Below, piece by piece: positions 1-10,335 of a stretch of DNA of 49,796 nt. The stretch covers positions 4,623 to 54,418 of the forward strand of contig MNCI01013594.1 in the NCBI GenBank assembly GCA_015680685.1, given 5' to 3'. The stretch is from Gnetum montanum. Lineage: Eukaryota > Streptophyta > Gnetopsida > Gnetales > Gnetaceae. The notes beneath the pieces were generated by a model. That model was not told the origin of the DNA. It made no database searches and worked only from the letters and a program-made list of their open reading frames with translations. Within the stretch, counting starts at the first letter, position 1. Every line of letters begins with the position of its first letter. The translations under genes and the position numbers were made by a program.

Positions 1-1289
1 GATAGTGAGGAGAGTTACAGGAAACATAGATGGATGATTGATAAGGTGGGATAGAATCCTAAATTGAGGTCATAAGAAGTCCCTTATGGAGTTTGTGTTT
101 ATAATGACCCAAGAGGATCCATTGTTAGTCTAGATCAAGACCAATCATTTTCAGTGACTTCACATCATCACTCCAAGACTAATCCATCCCCTCAAGACAC
201 AAGAGTGCTCCCAAAAAATGACCACCATTCCATAAAGAGAAAAAAAGAGAAGTAGGAAGTAAGAGAGGGTCTTAGTTAGAGGGAACCTTCAAGCATGGGT
301 AACATGTCTTTCTAATTCCATAGCCAGTACTTATAGCCCATTTATTTATCTCTAAGAGATGTGCTTTGAATTCCCATCATGTGTTTTTTCTTTTTGGATG
401 GGAACCATACCATGCAAAAAATTTATTCAAATTCTTGTTATTGGTCAACATGGAATAGTAAGAAGCCAGTGAAAACACTCAAATAGCCAAGTAAGTAGAA
501 GAGTACAAAGATTATTGAGTCCCCTTGAAGTCACACCCTTTGCAAACCTTTGAATCCTTTCCAATTTTGGAAACTACCAAGGTTACAAATTTATTAAAAG
601 TTTATTTAATGAAAGGGACCTCAAACTTCTAAAACAAGGAAAACCATATAGTTTGTGTATGGGTGGATGATGTGGACTCACTACTTATGCCATGAAAAAT
701 AAACCATGTCTTAGTCATCAAATATTAGAATTCAAAAATAGAAACTAGACATTAATAATCAAAACATTAAGCACAAATCACCATTAGTAAATAACAACAT
801 TGGCACTGTGTCCTATGGTAATAAAGCACTTTTATTAGTAAAAATAATGAAAAGTCACACAAAAATAAAGTAAAATATATAAGAAAGTATAAAATATTCA
901 AGAAATATAAAACATACTAACAATATTGTAAAACAAAAACTGAGAAAGTCAATAGAGTGAAAAACCAAAAATGAGTAAAAATCAACAAAGTGTAAAAAAA
1001 AAATGTATAAAATAAAGAAGTGAAAAACTAAAGAGCCATGTGTATGATTAGCATGAATGGCCATCTCCCCTATGACTAAGTAGAAAGGAGGAGATGCAAA
1101 ATATAGAATGTGGTTGTCCATCCAATGAGGTAGTAGTTGTGCTAGCTTGTCTTGGCTCTAGGAGGGCTTCACTTGTTAGATGTTGACCAACTACTTTTTG
1201 TGTGGGCTCTTAAGTTTCTAGATTAACATGGCTCCAAAGTGAAAGCTTTCATCAATTATATAAGGTTCCTCTCACAACATTTGGAACTT
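1..1289 (-). other. 3' non-coding spacer of element A
   Basis: This stretch lies between the integrase and the missing 3' LTR. It aligns by eye with the spacer of element B (about 15330-16280): shared phrases include the block around 270-330 (matching 15450-15520) and the block around 1055-1100 (matching 16138-16180). It contains a polypurine-like motif, TCATAGGGGAG on the minus strand near 1068-1078. ORFs here (for example 855-1121) are short, low in complexity and do not match a known domain. I see no gene. Confidence 0.6.
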
Positions 1290-2260
1290 TGTTTTCTGAG
1301 GTACATGTGTGGGGTTCCAGTAAACAACCTTATGTCTAAGTTGAAATTTTACTTTTTGTATTCTAAGGTCATAACATTGCTTTTTGAATGCCTTGTGCAC
1401 TTCATTCTAAGATAGGCCCACTAACCAATTTTCATCTAGCACATTTTGGTTGATCAATCTTTTTCTTTGTGCTAGGCTCATGTCAAGGTTTAAGTCACAT
1501 GTTGTTGAAAGTGTACAAAGCTCAGATTGGATTGGAAGTGTTAGAAGTTTTTTGTACACTAGCTCATAAGGAGAGTAGCCTATATGGAGTTTCCATGTTG
1601 AGTAGTAGGCCATGAGGACATCATTGAGTTTTGTGCTCTAGCCTCTCCTATATTTTCTTATGGTCCTTGTTAGGATTTTTGTGATCTCCCTATCAATGAA
1701 TTTTGCTTGATCATTAGCTTGGGGGTGATAGGGTGTTGTTAATTTATGTTTGACCCTAATTGCATAAGTTTTTGAAAAGTGGCACATGTAAAATGAGCTT
1801 GATTATTAGAAATCAGTACACGTGGCATCCCAAACTTGTTTACAACATGTTGTATAAATCTAGCAACAATGAATGATGTATAGTTAGTGATGGTTACTGC
1901 TTCTGCCCATTTGGTGTAGTAGTTAACTACTACAATGATGTGCACCTTTTGATTGAACATGGATGTGATGGAACCCAGGAAGTCTATGCCCTATATATCA
2001 AAGGTCTCTAGTGGTTGAATTCATTGTTAAGAATCCTCCATTTAAGGGATCATCCCACCATCTCATTGATGGCATTCACAAGATCAGACAAATTGGTGGG
2101 CATCCCTAAAGATTATAGGCTAATAGTATCCTGCCATCAGGATTTTTATGGCCATGCATCTTCCAACATAATGGCCTCCTCAAGGACCTTCATGAGCATC
2201 CTAGAGAACATGTAATTGTTCCTCATCAGGGACATACTGATGATCCAAGCCATCAATGCA
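1290..2260 (-). pseudogene. Element A integrase (all three catalytic residues lost)
   Basis: The integrase catalyses insertion of the cDNA into the host genome. The zinc-binding start is visible as a GGHYVGRCMAIKILMAGYY-like stretch near 2150-2240, followed by the core. The core shows NYYTKWAEAV where a DYFTKW motif is expected (codon at 1922-1924 is AAC), ISNNQAHF where ISDN is expected (1805-1807 is AAT), and NDQAKF where NGQAE is expected (1701-1703 is AAA). So D, D and E have become N, N and K, each explainable by a single G-to-A change. The C-terminal part includes YSPYELVYKKLLTLPIQ (about 1530-1590) and ends near 1290. Stops and frame breaks are frequent. This is a pseudogene and cannot be active. 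Confidence 0.8.
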
Positions 2261-2872
2261 CACCTTGTAAAGGTCTTTGTTGATTTCCCTAAAGTACTTA
2301 GTCTAATGAAGAAACTGTTGTTTCTTCCTAAAGTCTAGATCTTATGGCATCTCTTGAGTGAGAAGGTAAGTGAGAATGACATCATACCATTTTGGTTTAG
2401 TGGAAATTTGATCATTTATTACTTCTATGAAAGAGGAGTTTGTCTAGAAATTGGTCAAAGAGTAGGCTCTCTTCCTCTTTGTTATCCCATCTTAAGCAAG
2501 GGAGATGGTCAACGACCACATTCTTAGTCCCCTTTCAATCTACCATTGTGAGATAAAATTCCTACAAGATCATGAGTCACCATATGATATGGGGACTCAC
2601 CATTGGCTTATTCATTAAGAAGTGGATGGCACTATGATTTGTGTGCACAAACATCTTATAGCCAAGAACATGCTACCTAAACTTTTAGAGAGCATACACC
2701 ACTGCCATTATTTCTTTTTTAGTTGTGGTGTAATTCAACTATGCACCCACAATGCTTTGGTTCATGTAGTGGATCTTGTATGAATGTTTCTTATTACCCA
2801 ACTATATAAGCACAGCTCCCAAGGCTTAATTAGATGCATTCGTCATTATATGAAATGATCTAGACTAGTTTG
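2261..2872 (-). pseudogene. Element A RNase H and connection domain (remnant)
   Basis: Translation of the minus strand gives ALGAVLI, YYTTTKKEIMAVVYAL-like and HVLGYKMFVHTNHSAI segments. These align with the better preserved copy in element B (LNYTTTEKELMVMVFALEKF). This is the RNase H fold that removes RNA from the RNA-DNA hybrid during reverse transcription. Many codons have become stops. The reading is interrupted at 2873 by the nested solo LTR and resumes beyond 3790 with the thumb of the RT. Residues near 2610-2660 spell MNKPMVSPH, matching B's MNKPTMSS. Confidence 0.7.
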
Positions 2873-3790
2873 GTGCCTGATGAAGTGTCATTAAGTTGAT
2901 GCATCAACTAGGCCGCGTATACGGGGCCGCATATATGCAGCCGTGTTAACATGGGCTTGTCGACGTAGCCTCCCTACATCGACGTGGCCCCGTTTACACA
3001 ATCGCCTATCTCGGCCTTTAAATAAGAGGGCCTTCTACCTCATTTAGGCACCTTTCTAATAGTTGTAGCGAAGCTCTTGCATTTTTTTTTCGTAGGAGTT
3101 AGAATATTTTCCCAAGTGCATGCCTATAGTGTGATGCTTGTAATTGTACGAAACCTTTATTCAAGTGTGACGTACTTGGACACGCACATGATCAGCAATA
3201 AAGATCGAGATTACTTCATCATTGCAGCACTCACTTAGTTTAATTATTTAATTGTTATTGTTATTTATTGTTTTCTTAGTTAATATTCCTTTATTTATTG
3301 TTTTCTTAATTAATATTCCTTTATCATCATTTACTATTCCTGTTGTTAAATGCGGAATGAGTATGACTTAATCACAAACATTTAAGTGTGACTACTTGGT
3401 AGCCCAGTAGCGTACCTAGAATCTACGCTTGGTAATCCTAGTCGTAGTCGTGCACGAGGTCCAAGATGTGTGCGGATGATTAAGGGACAGATGCTCATTG
3501 CACTTAGGCTAGCTTAGACTTCATTTTCTATTACTTATTAGTTTAATCAAGATTATTTTCCATTGTCTCTAGGAGTAGCACTAATTTAGGATCACATCAT
3601 ATGCCTCACTCTGGACTAAACCATACATGACAAAGCAAATGTTAGTCTAGGTGGGAAAACAATGAACTATGATCAATGTGTAACTATCTAGATACCACGA
3701 CTAGCCTGTCCACAGAGTTTGACCAGATTGCGCGTGAACGCTCGTATTTGTATGGTTGAGTGTAGTGGTACCTCGCCACTCATCAGTGCC
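2873..3790 (+). mobile_element. Solo LTR 1 (908 bp) with 5-bp target duplication GTGCC
   Basis: The LTR runs from TGATGAAGTG (2878) to CACTCATCA (3785), with the inverted ends TGATGA/TCATCA expected of an LTR. GTGCC stands directly on both sides (2873-2877 and 3786-3790), a perfect 5-bp target duplication. No internal sequence, primer site or second LTR is present, so this is a solo LTR left by LTR-LTR recombination. U3 holds a TATA-like TTTAAATAAG near 3017, and a polyadenylation-type AATAAA lies near 3196. A 30-bp tandem duplication occurs at 3261-3320. It is inserted into the RNase H/RT region of element A, in the opposite orientation, so it is younger than A. Confidence 0.93.
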
Positions 3791-5070
3791 TATAGAATTA
3801 GAGTTTCTACGAGTCTTTCCTTTAGCTATTAGAATGTATGTTCATACTCCTTGGTCCAAATGAATGGAGCATCTTTCTTTGTAACATTGACCAATGGCAT
3901 TGCGATCTTAGAGAAATTCTCTATAAACCACTAATAGTAGCGAGTGTATCCAAGGAATGATTGGGCATCTTTAACTCTCTTTGGTTGGCATGTGATTCCT
4001 TGGATGACCCTTGTTTTTTAAAGGTCTACCTAAATCCCTACCTGAGTAGTTCTATGTCCTAGTACTATGCCTTCCTAGACCATTAAATGGATTTTCTACT
4101 AATTGAGCCTAAGGTTTTTTTCAATACATCTTTTTAGTACTTGTTCAAGGTAATCTAGGGCTTACTCAAATGTAGCCTCATAGGTAAAGAAGTCATCCAT
4201 AAAAACTTCTACCCTACTACAAATTTTCTATTGAAAAATGCTAAGGACCAAGTGTTGAAATGTTGCAGGGGCATTACACAGAACGAATGGCATTTTGTAA
4301 TATGAAAAAGTCCCTTAGGAACTCGTGAATGTTTTTTTGGCCTAATCTTTTGGCATAATTTGGATTTGGTTATAGCCACTATAATCATCCAAGAAGCTAT
4401 AATAGCAATGCCTAGATATGGTGTTCAATACTTGGTCCACAAATGGCAATGGAAAATGATCTTTAAATGTTGCCATATTCAATAGCCTAAATTCAATGTA
4501 GATGCACCACTTACCACCTTTCTTTGGCACAATTACAAGTGAGCTAACCCACTCATTATCCACAATGGAATAGATGAACCTTACCTTGAGGAGTTGTTCT
4601 ATTTCCTCTTTGATGATTTACTTCAACTTGGGATTCAGCTACCTTTGTGGTATCCTTCTTGGCTTCATGGCTAGGTTAGTGTAGATACAATGTTGGCATA
4701 TTCATGGATCAATTCTAGTCAATTTAGGATATGCCCAAGTAAAGGCTATTGGCCATTTGTTGACCACCCTCAACTACTTTGCTTTCTATTTAGGAGCAAT
4801 ATTTGCATTGATTATAACTAGCTTACCATTTTTTATAAATGCATATTCTATGTCAACTAGTAGAGTTTTTAATTGTAGATGCTCTAGCTTAAAATTATCA
4901 AGGATTTTCAACTCTTCCCAAAAAGTATCATCATTTCCATTATTAGAGAGTTGGTAATGAACTTGCTCAAGTTCATCCATGCCCTTGACATAGGCTCATG
5001 TTAGGCACTCAGTAGGTTCCATGCATAGTGTGTTGCTATTAGAGTTAGTTGTTAGCCACTAGATGTCCTC
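3791..5070 (-). pseudogene. Element A reverse transcriptase and upstream linker
   Basis: The reverse transcriptase copies the element RNA into DNA. On the minus strand the fingers/palm appear as VPKKGGKW (near 4520), FKDHFPLPFVDQVL (near 4450) and YYSFLDDYSGYNQIQI (near 4350-4400). The catalytic FMDDF box is intact at 4192-4200. The thumb continues to 3791, where solo LTR 1 interrupts it. Upstream (4786-4980) the conserved pre-RT linker can be read, with LQLKTLLVDIEYAFIKNGK matching the LEHLELKPL-type linkers of Athila/Tat polyproteins. Frame breaks and stops are scattered through the region, for example before 4563 and after 4342. It is a pseudogene, though its active-site pair survives. Confidence 0.8.
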
Positions 5071-5345
5071 TTGTTTTGTGGCTGCTGTGTACAGAGACCT
5101 TTGGATATCTATTTCATATGCACATTGATTGCATGCTTTAAGGAATGTACTTTTAATGGACCAAATTTTTTGCACACAATTGCACTAGTTGTCATTGTAC
5201 ATGATGCATGGAACTACCTTCTTCTCAAGTCATTCAAATTAATTTTTCTTAAAGAATTCTAAGAGAGGTTCCTGATGCCCATTTGTGCATCAATAGTGCT
5301 CAACCATGCATGTTCTATAATGATGGGGAAGTTATCTTTGATGTG
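5071..5345 (-). pseudogene. Element A protease, C-terminal remnant
   Basis: The minus strand reads NFPIII-HAWLSTIDAQMGIR and following residues, which aligns with the protease C-terminus of element B (FPIIMGRSWLSIIDAHLGIH). The protease N-terminus with its DSG-type active site is missing. At about 5338-5348 the protease sequence runs straight into gag sequence through a shared TGATGTGGTG word, so the zinc knuckle, linker and active site were deleted. The family cleaves the gag-pol polyprotein; this copy cannot. Stops are present in the remaining part. Confidence 0.7.
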
Positions 5346-6593
5346 GTGGAGTTGTTCCCTCTGAGAATAATCATGGCTAGGGCATTAATGTAAGAGAGAA
5401 TAATATCTACCCATGGTGACATCCAAGGATTCATGTGTCCCCTATTTCCAACCTTGGATTTGCCTTCTCAAATTAGACACTCTAGAGTATGTTTGGTATT
5501 TGTCATTAAATAGTTCTAGCATGGTACTTCATCTGCAAATGGATTCTAGTTGCAAGGATCAGTACCAGCTTTCTGTCTCTTTGATGAGTGTCCTAGGGAA
5601 TAGTTTTAATTTCTACCAATCATTCTCTATGTTTTGTAAGGTGCAAGCATTATGAAAGACTTGTAGATGATTTTGTAGATCAGAGTTATATACCCCCTCA
5701 AATTTTGGGATATTGTTCATGTCTAAGCACTTGACCTGACTATCTCTCACATGCCTAGTTGGCATCTTGATTGCCTCTACAATGTTAAGCATGCTTTGAG
5801 TTGCTAGTAAAGGCTCATCATCATCATTATTTTGTTGTCATTGATGATATTCTCTATTACCCCTTCAATTATTGTGGGCATGACAATCAGTATTATTGTC
5901 CTACTACTCACCTTCATTACAGTTGTTCCTTCTATGATGTTTTTCAGAATCAGAAGAAGAAGATGCAAATGAAGAGGATGAAGAGGGAGGAGGACTGCCA
6001 CCACCATGGCATCTATCAACCCCCCTTTGGTTGTTGTGGCCTTGTTTCTTAGGTTTCTTATCATCTTGATGCTTGTTTGAGCCCTTGCCTTGACTACCAT
6101 CTTTTTTTGAACCTAGATTCTTGATAGTGGAATGTAGATTTAGGTTCACATCCCCATTACCAATAATGAGGGGTGGAGAATTTTCATGTTGAGAGCTCCC
6201 AAAGAGAGGATCCTTATTATCATCTTGGTTCAACAAGAATAAGGGATAGGTGAACCGTTTCCCCTTTGTAAACTCATGTTGCTTTTCTTAGTGTTAATCT
6301 CTTATGCATTGTGTGTTAGTGGGATGGTAGTCCCAGTAATTGTAATCATGCATAATGTATTCCTCTTGAAGATCTTGAATGCATAACTTCTTAAGAGTTT
6401 GAAGTAGCATCATGGGCACATATCAATCAAGAGGCATTACAATATTGCCTTTCATATCTTGCCATCGCAATTACTCATCCTGATGTAGGATGAACATGAA
6501 GTTAGGCACATACTCATATGGATGAGTATATACCACTTTGCACTCTTGTAGGGCCAATGGTTTAACATCGTCACACTTAAGAGAAGAAGACAT
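5346..6593 (-). pseudogene. Element A gag (broken)
   Basis: Gag forms the virus-like particle in the cytoplasm. The start is taken at the ATG complement at 6591-6593, because the leader behind it aligns with that of element C up to C's gag ATG (29299). Early residues read KCDDVKPLALQECKVVYTH, close to C's CEDVKPLAPQECKVVYTH. The stretch 5904-6236 is an acidic/basic, serine-rich linker (DDNKDPLFGSSQHEN at its start). The conserved gag helix region lies at 5400-5760 and matches B's 21080-21420. The zinc knuckle is absent because of the deletion at 5345. Several stops occur in the first 100 codons. Confidence 0.7.
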
Positions 6594-6727
6594 TTTACAA
6601 ACAAATAGAATATCAGTGTGCTTATATAATTATATTATATGTGAGAGTGATGTTAACCTTGGAGTTTGTCCAATGATGTTAATGATGTTCACTAACCTTA
6701 GATAGTGCACATTTTAGACAAAAAGAG

Positions 6728-6746
6728 TCCTTAGCAATGGTGTCAA
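6728..6746 (-). promoter_or_regulatory. Primer binding site of element A (tRNA-Asp type, decayed)
   Basis: Immediately inside the 5' LTR, the minus strand reads TGACACCATTGCTAAGGA. The complement of the 3' end of plant tRNA-Asp(GUC), as I know it, is TGGCGCCGTTGCCGGGGA. The two differ at six positions, every one a G-to-A or C-to-T transition. The location directly after the LTR end and the parallel with the element C site make the call firm. Confidence 0.75.
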
Positions 6747-7614
6747 TGATGAGCTGCAAGGTACCCCTACACCCAACCATACGAAGCACAAAGCATTCAC
6801 ACATTATTTAGTTGAATTCTATGGACTCTATGGTTTTCTGATGTACTAGTTCTCTAAGAAGTAAACTAAACGTTGAGGACATTGATTGTCTTCCCAACTA
6901 CACTTGTGAAGCTTAAGAGTATGATTTAAGTGTAATTGAGGCACATGATTTTTATCATTTTATATTTTATGGTTTTGGTACTTGAAATAAATAAGATAGA
7001 GAATAAAGTAATTTAATATCTACTTTAATTTAATGAGCTAACTATTGTTCAACTAGTCCTAACATAAGTATCTAGTCCCACTTGCAGTACACATCTTGAA
7101 CACATATAACATTGCTAGGTTACCAAGCATTAAGCACTGCTAGGATTACCAAATGTCATATGCATGCCTGAAGTAGTTGTACCTATGTATTACTTAATCA
7201 CTATTTAACTTATCTTGTTTAATTACTTAACTAGCTTAATTACTGAAGAGCATTGAATAAATAAATAATTGAAAACATTAAATGTGTGAATAAAACATTT
7301 ACGCTATCTAGAATGTTACAAGGTTTGATTAGAAAGCTTGTCTTTATTGTTGCACACATTGTTGTATTTAGGTACAACAGTGTTTGAATAAAGATCTATA
7401 CACTTAATGACTCCTACTGCAGGCTTTTAGGAAAATATTTTAACTTTCAAATAGAAAAACTGTAAGAGCTTCGCTACAACTATGACAAGATGATGCCCAA
7501 ACACAATGGGTTGGCACGTATTTATAGGCAAAAACAGACCTTACATCAATGGGGCCTAGTCGATGGGGCCTAGTCAATGAGGGCTTGTTGACACAACAAA
7601 TCCACAACTCATCA
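6747..7614 (-). repeat. 5' LTR of element A (868 bp)
   Basis: On the minus strand it begins TGATGAGTTGTGG (7614) and ends CTCATCA (6747). The TATA box TATAAATA lies at 7519-7526. R/U5 contains the shared phrase GGAGTCATTAAGTG, also present in the element C LTR. The end-proximal phrase matching GGGTACC...CTCATCA is common to all LTRs of this group in the window. The flank next to the LTR start is CTAGG (7615-7619). Confidence 0.85.
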
Positions 7615-8157
7615 CTAGGCTTACCAAGGGGCGTGTTGATGCAAGGTAGTCAACACACATCCTCCAAAATCACATTTTGCTCTTTTGATCTAACGTGTAA
7701 CTTGAAACCCAAGTAAGCATACCAAAAAGGATCCTAGGACATTTGAATAAAACTGGAATCATCCTAGAGAGCTTGGAATTGTGCATACAACCTTGAAGTC
7801 TGACCTAGGGTAAGGGTGCAACTTGAAAGACTAAGAACTTCTATTGAACACACTAGATTATAAACATGGGACACATGAAACACTTCCTAAATCTAGGGCT
7901 TACAATCAACATATAAATGTCAATGGATGACTCATTAATGCTATATATAAATTTGTGTTGTAAATGACTTTACTATTTGGAAAAGCACCGCCTATATTTC
8001 TTTCATTTTTTTAAGCATGCTTTGAATCAGGAAGTAATTTTAGGTAGAGACAACAATGATGTGGAAAATAAATGGTCAAAACTTATGGTCAAAACCTATG
8101 TGCCGGAGATTCGCGATTCCGTATAAATTTTGACGAACCNCTATCCCGGCTGCAAAA
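7615..8157. other. Intergenic flank, no gene seen
   Basis: This is AT-rich sequence between element A and the inverted repeat. No ORF of note, no domain and no repeat boundary is recognisable. The motif GATTCGCGATTC at about 8109-8120 recurs at about 9641-9652, and its inverse GAATCGCGAATC occurs near 8899-8910. A single N stands at 8140. Confidence 0.4.
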
Positions 8158-8957
8158 ATAGAAAACAAAATAGGGTCATCGTCATGGGTCATGAGTCATG
8201 AACATGACGACGGATGAATGCTTGTTCAACATTTTTAAAAATCTGTTTGCTTATAAAGCAACAAATCCCACCAGCACATGGCCAATGGCCATATGCAAGT
8301 TCATGGTGCTTTGTTTTTACTTTCCCCTTCATCATGACTAGTGCTGATTTTTCAGAAAGGTTTTGGATCATTGTCGGTGAGGTGAGTTACTGGGCTGTGC
8401 CTGGTTTAGTTAGGTTGTGTCTTCTTATAATGCAGTCATATTTAACGTGGCTGTAGGGCACTACTCGCAAGTAGTCCCTAGGGTGGTACCCACAAGTAGT
8501 TGTTGAACAAAAGTATTAGTAGACCTGATTTGTTACAACTTTGGTTGAGGCTTGAGGCTTAATTTCATTTTTGGAAATATTGGATTGAGTAACAAAAGGA
8601 TTTCATTTTATTGCTGTCATTTTGGTTGTTTCAAAAATTATATGTTTAGCCAGATTATGGCTCTTGAGTAAGGAAATGGATTCAATGCTCTCCATACCTT
8701 TGCAAATTTTCTTGCTTCAGTTTAATGGTGATATTGCAATTTTTAAGCATTAACAATATTTTGGATTTACATTGTACTTGTTCTATATTTTACAATGTAT
8801 ATTTATGATATATGAGATTTTATTTTTTTTAAAAAACTAATATATTTAAATTTTCTCTATCATGTCCCAGCTACGAACCGGTCCCCACTTTACGTTCAGA
8901 ATCGCGAATCCTTGATTCCTCGTTTCCACGAATCAGATTCTTTTGATGCATAGGTCA
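8158..8957 (+). repeat. Left arm of a large inverted repeat
   Basis: This segment is the inverted partner of 9598-10335. Landmarks that pair are the TCATGGGTCATGAGTCATGA block (8183-8202 with 10284-10303), TTTCATTTTATTGCTGTCAT (about 8602) with its complement near 9970, and GATGCATAGGT (near 8945) with its complement near 9600. By eye the best part (8550-8780) is about 90% identical. The left arm has an extra ~30 bp around 8455-8490, including a GTAGTCCCTAGGGTGG-like stretch. Its short ORFs (for example 8214-8456) have no recognisable product. Confidence 0.85.
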
Positions 8958-9597
8958 AAACAAATCCAACCTGCTCCTTGGATATCACTTTTCTTTTTGG
9001 TAATTTTCTAACTTAAATTAAATTTTGCTTTTCCAAATTGAATATGATTTTTGGATGTAAGCTCAATTTTAAGATTTTGGAGAAAAATGGTAGGATGATG
9101 TCATGACTATGATATAAGATATCCAATTTCCCAAAAGATTCGTCACTTACTTTTAGTAACTAACATAATTTATGATAACCGGTTGGTTCCTAGAAAAACT
9201 AAAATCTGCGTCGCCACAAGATTATACTTTGGTTCAAAGTCAAGGCCATTGCCCTGCACCGGAAATGCAAGATCTACATTTGAAAAAAGAAATTTCTCCT
9301 CCGTACCCGAGAATTTCATTTGAGAAAAACACGAGCCGAACTACGATAAGCAATAAATACTGAATTGCCTGCTTACGCAATAAAATTGCATTGCAGCCAA
9401 ACAACGAGTCTGCGCTTACAAAATCGTGGTGAGATAACGAATCCACGCTTACATAACGAAATCGCAGTGTCTGAAAGGCAAGGCTTGCGATCTGGCGCGC
9501 TTGGAAAAGAAGGCGACATGAGCCGATTCCATGTTGATGTGCATGTCTTGGAAATGGGTTCTACCTCTTCTTCTGGTCGCAACTTTCCATCACATCC
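8958..9597. other. Spacer (loop) between the inverted arms
   Basis: About 640 bp of unrelated sequence separates the arms. It carries small ORFs on both strands (9172-9363 plus, 9373-9582 minus) that match nothing I recognise. Between 9370 and 9465 there is a loosely repeated phrase, GCTTACGCAAT / GCGCTTACAAA / CGCTTACATAA, spaced about 40 bp apart. GC content is higher at 9400-9600 than in the flanks. Confidence 0.5.
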
Positions 9598-10335
9598 AAC
9601 CTATGCATCAACAAATCTGATTTGTGGAAGCGAGCAATCGAGATTCGCGATTCTGAACGTGTTTGGGTACGTGTGCCTCAAGAAAAAGTGGGTACGTAGC
9701 GGGACGTGACAGAGAAAATTTAAATATATTAGTTTTTTTTAAAAATTAAATCCCATATATCATAAAAATACATTGTAAAACGTAGAAGAAGTACAATGTA
9801 AATCCAAAATATTGTTAATGCTTAAAAATTGAAGTACAATTGCAGAAGATTGCAATATCACCATTAAATTGAAGCAAGAAATTTTGCAAAGGTATGGAGG
9901 GCACTGAATCCATTTACTTACTTAGGAGCCATAATCTGGTCAAACATATAATTTCTGCAACAACCAAAATGACAGCAATAAAATGAAATTCTTTTCTTAC
10001 TCAAACCAATATTTCCAAAAATGAAATTAAGCCTCAAACCTCAACCAAATTTATAACAAATCAGGTCTGCTAATACTTTTGTTCAATGACTACCTGTGAG
10101 TAGGGCCACGTTGAAGATGACTCTATTATAAGAATACACAACTTAACTAAACTAGTCACAGCCCAGTAACTCATCTCACATATAATGATCGAAAACCTTT
10201 CAGACGCTGGAAAATCGGCACTAGTCATGATGAACGGGAAAGTAAAAACAGAGCACCATGAGCTTGCATATCCCCATCCGTCATCATGTTCATGACTCAT
10301 GACCCATGACGCTGACCCTGTTTTGTTTTTCTTTT
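9598..10335 (-). repeat. Right arm of a large inverted repeat
   Basis: This is the complementary partner of 8158-8957. It differs by an extra ~18 bp near 9836-9853 (CTTCTGCAATTGTACTTC on the minus strand, a local duplication) and by lacking the ~30-bp stretch of the left arm. The outer end of the arm (about 10330) passes directly into the GC-richer island on its right. A transcript crossing both arms would fold into a very long hairpin; that is inference. Confidence 0.85.

Larger units (their letters stand above)
1..7614 (-). mobile_element. Element A: decayed Ty3/Gypsy LTR retrotransposon (3' end outside window)
   Basis: Read on the minus strand, the order is 5' LTR (7614-6747), tRNA-Asp-type primer site, short leader, gag, protease remnant, RT, RNase H, integrase and a non-coding 3' spacer that runs off the left edge. 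This is the Ty3/Gypsy order. The primer site and the gag type suggest the Athila/Tat branch; that is inference. The coding region is broken by many stops. It also carries an internal deletion between gag and protease (near 5340) and a nested solo LTR (2878-3785). The right flank beyond the LTR starts at 7615. The 3' LTR and the other target duplication are not in the window, so age cannot be taken from LTR divergence. Confidence 0.85.

Noticed and set aside
8214-8456. Protein-coding exon in the left inverted arm
   Set aside because: The matching region of the right arm has different frame breaks, so there is no shared coding constraint.
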